Assembly: GCF_013170805.1 (NCBI RefSeq)
Contig: NZ_CP051293.1
Location: 6,330,001 to 6,394,000, forward strand
Source: Mesorhizobium sp. NZP2077
GTDB lineage: Bacteria; Pseudomonadota; Alphaproteobacteria; Rhizobiales; Rhizobiaceae
Direction of reading: 5' to 3'
DNA length: 64,000 bases
In this document: positions 61,094-64,000 of the stretch, in pieces
Position numbering within the stretch: position 1 is the first letter of the stretch
Layout: each line of letters begins with the position of its first letter
Notes under the pieces: generated by a model
What the model was told of the DNA's origin: nothing
The model's database searches: none
What the model saw: only the letters and a program-made list of their open reading frames with translations
Program-made: the position numbers and the translations under genes

Positions 61094-62086
61094 TCAGCTT
61101 TCAAAAATGGTTCCGGCGTTGGCGGCACGAGCCCGGTCGCGGGCGAGCGTCGCAATCGCCGTGTCCTGCACGCCGGTGCCGGTCAGATCGGCGATGGTAA
61201 TGTCGCTGGCCGAACGCCGGCCGTGTTTTGCGCCGGCGATGATCTGGCCGAGTTCGGAGACCTGCTCATCCGCAGCCATCACCCCTGCGGCAATCGCATG
61301 GTGGAGTTCGCCCAGCCGTCGTGTCTGGCGGGCACTGTCGGCGACATAGAGATCAGCCATGCGCAGGATGGCCGGCGCGATCTCGTTCTTGTGCTCGGCG
61401 TCTGAGCCCATGGCGGTAATGTGCTGGCCGGCGGTGACGAAGCCCGCCTTGATCAGCGGTTCGGTTGACGGCGTGGTGGTGACGATGATGTCGGCACCGG
61501 CGACCGCCTCCGCCGCATCGGTTTCAGCGCGTACGGCGATGCCAAGCTTCTCACGCAAAGCGCCGGCCGTCAGCTCTGCCTTTGCGGCATCGCGCGCCCA
61601 GATACGCGCCTCGGTGATCGGCCGCACCAGCATGAGGGCTTCGAGCTGAAATCCGGCCTGCATGCCGGCACCGAAGATCGCTGCAACAGCGGAATCCGGC
61701 CGCGACAGATGTCTGGCCGCGACCGCGCCGGCCGCGGCCGTGCGGACATCGGTGAGATAGCCATTGTCGAGCAGCAGCGCCTCGACCAGCCCGGTCTTCG
61801 CCGACAGCAGCACCATCATACCGTTGACGCTGGGCAGGCCGAGCCTGGGATTGTCAAAAAAGCCGGGGCTGATCTTGATAGCGAAGCCGTCAATCCCTGG
61901 CACATAGGCGGTCTTCACATCGACCTCGCCGCGATGCTCGGGGATGTCGAGCCGCAGGATCGGCGGCATCGCGACCGGCAAAGTGGCGAGCGCGCGAAAA
62001 GCATTTTCGACGCAGGCCACGGCATCGAGATCGAGCGTCACGATCTTGCGCAGCTCAGCTTCGGTGAGGATCGTCATCCGGCTCAT
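61094..62086 (-). CDS. eutC: Ectoine utilisation protein EutC, ornithine cyclodeaminase-like
   Basis: The 330-residue product has the ornithine cyclodeaminase/mu-crystallin fold with the NAD-binding motif AIFGAGMQAGFQLEAL and the substrate region YVPGIDGFAIKISPGFFDNP. It is part of the eutABC set for hydroxyectoine use. The ATG at 62086 overlaps the eutB stop (ATGA); an ATG three codons later is possible. Confidence 0.93.
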   Translation of the reverse strand: MSRMTILTEAELRKIVTLDLDAVACVENAFRALATLPVAMPPILRLDIPEHRGEVDVKTAYVPGIDGFAIKISPGFFDNPRLGLPSVNGMMVLLSAKTGLVEALLLDNGYLTDVRTAAAGAVAARHLSRPDSAVAAIFGAGMQAGFQLEALMLVRPITEARIWARDAAKAELTAGALREKLGIAVRAETDAAEAVAGADIIVTTTPSTEPLIKAGFVTAGQHITAMGSDAEHKNEIAPAILRMADLYVADSARQTRRLGELHHAIAAGVMAADEQVSELGQIIAGAKHGRRSASDITIADLTGTGVQDTAIATLARDRARAANAGTIFES

Positions 62087-63069
62087 GCGGCGCGCTCCGC
62101 TATGGCCTCACCGCAGATGATCTTGCGGTGTGCGTTCATGTCGATGTTGCGGCCGGAGAAAAGGACAACCACCGGCCCAGTCGGCTTGACCTTGCCGGCA
62201 AGCAGCGCGGCGATGCCAACGGCGCCGGCGCCTTCGACGATTTCGCGCTCTTGGGCATAGGCATGGCGGATGCCTGTGGCGATCTCGTCCTCGCTCAGCA
62301 GAATGACATCGTCGAGCAGATCGCGGCACATTGCAAAGGTCAGCCTGTTCTCGAGGCCGATGCCGCCACCGAGCGAATCCGCCAGCGTCGGCAATTCTTC
62401 CACCAGAACCGGTCGGCCGGCATCGAGGCTCGCCTTCATCGCCGCACCGCGCGCCATCGAGACGCCGATGATTTTTGTGCCGGGGCTCACACCCTTGATG
62501 GCCGCAGCCACGCCGGAGGCCAGCCCGCCACCGGAGAGCTGCACCAGGACCAGAGCAGCATCCGGAACCTGCTCGATCATCTCCAACCCGAGCGCGCCTT
62601 GCCCGGCGATGATCGCGGGATGGTCGAAGGGCGGCAGCATCACCAACCCTTCTTGTGCCGTGAGCCGTTCGACCTCTGCCTGCGCGTCGTCCTGGCTATT
62701 GCCGACGATGCGGACTTCGGCTCCGAGCCGGCGGATTTCGTCGAGCTTGTTGCCTGGCACGAGGCGCGACATGCAGATCACCGCGCGCATGCCTTCGAGC
62801 TTCGCGGCATGCGCCAGCGCCCGACCATGATTGCCGGTCGAGGCGGCGACGACGCCGCGTGCCTTTTCTTCCACGCCCAGCGAAGCAATAGCATTCGAAG
62901 CGCCGCGCAGCTTGAAGCTGCCCGTGGTCTGACGGTGTTCGAGCTTGAGATGGACGGGGACGGCGAGGCGTTCCGACAAGCTACTCGACAAGACAGTTGG
63001 CGTGCGCTCAACCTTGCCGGCAATGCGCTCACGCGCGGCTCGGATATCGCCAAGAGTAACGGTTGCCAT
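62083..63069 (-). CDS. eutB: Hydroxyectoine utilisation dehydratase EutB, PLP-dependent
   Basis: The 328-residue product is of the threonine dehydratase/serine racemase fold. The PLP lysine is in TTGSFKLRGASNAI near residue 53, with the glycine loop LVQLSGGGLASGVA and the NHGRALAHAAKLEG motif. It probably removes the hydroxyl group of a hydroxyectoine product. ATG 63069 lies 5 bases after the eutA stop; a TTG 3 codons earlier is open but is less likely. Confidence 0.93.
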   Translation of the reverse strand: MATVTLGDIRAARERIAGKVERTPTVLSSSLSERLAVPVHLKLEHRQTTGSFKLRGASNAIASLGVEEKARGVVAASTGNHGRALAHAAKLEGMRAVICMSRLVPGNKLDEIRRLGAEVRIVGNSQDDAQAEVERLTAQEGLVMLPPFDHPAIIAGQGALGLEMIEQVPDAALVLVQLSGGGLASGVAAAIKGVSPGTKIIGVSMARGAAMKASLDAGRPVLVEELPTLADSLGGGIGLENRLTFAMCRDLLDDVILLSEDEIATGIRHAYAQEREIVEGAGAVGIAALLAGKVKPTGPVVVLFSGRNIDMNAHRKIICGEAIAERAA

Positions 63070-63074
63070 GATCG

Positions 63075-63854
63075 TCAACCCCGCGGCAGAGGCAGCGTCA
63101 TCAGCCGGCCGAATTCCGGATGAACTGTCTCATCGCCGCAAAGCCGCAAGCAATTCCAGGCGGTCGCCTGATTGCTGGTCACGACCGGGCGACCGATCGC
63201 CTGTTCCATGCCGCTGACCGCGAGCGCACTGCGCAACGCCGTACAGGATACAAACAATGCGTCAGCACTCGCACCGGTCGCCTCACGCGCGAGATCGACA
63301 AGCGCGGCCGGCGCAATGCGCGCCATCTCGCGGTCGTCCTCGAAACCGAGGCAGGTGAAGCTGGCTATCTCGAAACCACGCGCGGCGAAATAAGCCGCCA
63401 TCGGCCTGGAGGTTTCGACCGTATAAGGAGTGAGGATACTGATCTTCTTCGCGCCCAACGCCTTCAACCCGCGCACACCGGCCATCGGTGGCGTCAGCAC
63501 GGGAATGCCGGGCTTGGCCGCCTGGATCGCCGCCTCGATCTCGGCATCGCCGATCACCACCGAGGCCGAGGTGCAGGAATAGCAGATGGCATCGAGCTTC
63601 TCGTCGGGCAGGATCAGCGCCGCGCCCGCCGTCAGCGCCGGCTGCATCTTGCGCAGATTTTCCGGGGTCGTGGGGTTGGCATAGGCAATGCGCGCGACAT
63701 AGACGCCGATGCGCTCGCTCGCGACCATGCGGCGAAAGTCCGGCTCGCTGGTGTGGTCGGTGGCAAGGATGATCAGGCCAACGCGCCGCTCCAGCGGGCG
63801 ATCATCGAGCGATGGCCGTTTCGGGTGGACCTTGATTTCGGGCAAGGGTTTCAT
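63075..63854 (-). CDS. eutA: Ectoine utilisation protein EutA (Asp/Glu racemase fold)
   Basis: The 259-residue product belongs to the maleate isomerase/aspartate racemase fold with two catalytic cysteines, in CYSCTSASVVIGD and LFVSCTALRSALA. It is the first catabolic gene after the ehu transporter genes in the S. meliloti-type ehuABCD-eutABCDE operon. It lies 3 bases after the ehuD stop. Confidence 0.93.
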   Translation of the reverse strand: MKPLPEIKVHPKRPSLDDRPLERRVGLIILATDHTSEPDFRRMVASERIGVYVARIAYANPTTPENLRKMQPALTAGAALILPDEKLDAICYSCTSASVVIGDAEIEAAIQAAKPGIPVLTPPMAGVRGLKALGAKKISILTPYTVETSRPMAAYFAARGFEIASFTCLGFEDDREMARIAPAALVDLAREATGASADALFVSCTALRSALAVSGMEQAIGRPVVTSNQATAWNCLRLCGDETVHPEFGRLMTLPLPRG

Positions 63855-63857
63855 CGG

Positions 63858-64000
63858 CTACCTCTCGATCTTGCCGTAGCGGCGTTCCAGCCAGCGCAGC
63901 AGCACGACCGAACAGAGACTGATGACGAGGAAGAAAGCGCCGACCAGCGTGATCGGCTCGATGTAGCGATAGTAGGTGTTGGCGACGCTTTTCGCCTGGT
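63858..64000 (-). CDS. ehuD: EhuD, ectoine/hydroxyectoine ABC transporter permease (partial)
   Basis: Only the last 46 codons are in the window. They read to YYRYIEPITLVGAFFLVISL, CSVVLLRWLERRYGKIER and a TAG stop at 63858-63860. A terminal membrane helix followed by a short basic tail is typical of the last helix of polar amino-acid type permeases. Identity as EhuD is inferred from the operon order, since ehuD precedes eutA in rhizobia. Confidence 0.82.
   Translation of the reverse strand, partial: QAKSVANTYYRYIEPITLVGAFFLVISLCSVVLLRWLERRYGKIER

Noticed and set aside
1..64000. CRISPR array search
   Set aside because: No array of short direct repeats with unique spacers was seen. The regular repeats are hip operators, repA repeats and HAMP-coding units.

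Overview
The window is high-GC alphaproteobacterial DNA, most likely from Mesorhizobium or a close relative. The gene content points there: a TraG/RlxS/Trb conjugation set of the Mesorhizobium symbiosis-island type, an FseA/QseM excision switch, ehu-eut ectoine catabolism, EcfG-type promoters and a Rhizobiales-type palindromic intergenic repeat. No rRNA, tRNA, CRISPR array or integrase was seen.

Region 1 (about 1-29,000) is the conserved backbone of an integrative and conjugative element (ICE), nearly all on the minus strand. Read in the direction of transcription, from high to low coordinates, it contains: ardC; a decayed parB; a toprim primase-like gene; a DUF2493 gene; small hypothetical genes; a DUF736 gene; a qseM-like antiactivator; a split DUF6499/DUF2285 pair that reads as the +1-frameshift activator FseA; an rdfS-like excisionase; repA; DUF2840; a traF signal peptidase; a second DUF736; a lytic transglycosylase; an IS110 copy with a nonsense codon; the DUF3363 relaxase; traG; a CopG-type gene; and trbB-C-D-E-J-K-L-F-G-I, with trbI cut by the window edge. 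A plus-strand hipBA toxin-antitoxin module sits between copG and trbB, where these genes are normally contiguous, and is preceded by four palindromic operators spaced exactly 27 bp apart.

Region 2 (about 29,000-33,700) is sparse. It has a DUF4336-like gene, a few hypothetical genes, a glycine-zipper lipoprotein and a long palindromic intergenic repeat. The ICE end may lie here, but no att site or tRNA was found.

Region 3 (about 33,700-58,700) looks like a general-stress and envelope region. It includes PAP2 phosphatase/diacylglycerol kinase/metallophosphoesterase, a LolA-like protein, a BrkB/YihY protein, an Ndi-like/holin-like operon, a two-gene signalling operon with a 1,903-residue poly-HAMP hybrid kinase, a PRC-barrel protein, an IS630 element, an Nramp-related transporter and a PAS-HWE kinase. 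Four perfect EcfG-type promoters (GGAAC-N16-CGTT) and three near matches precede these genes, which suggests shared control by the PhyR-EcfG general stress response.

Region 4 (58,880-64,000) is the ectoine/hydroxyectoine degradation operon: ehuD (partial), eutA, eutB, eutC, doeA (eutD) and doeB (eutE), on the minus strand with overlapping or nearly abutting genes.

The observations most worth following up are: two ICE 5' leaders with the same nested stem architecture and compensatory base changes; the FseA frameshift site with related palindromes on both sides of qseM; the phased hip operators and the position of hipBA; iteron-like repeats inside repA; and the EcfG promoter set.
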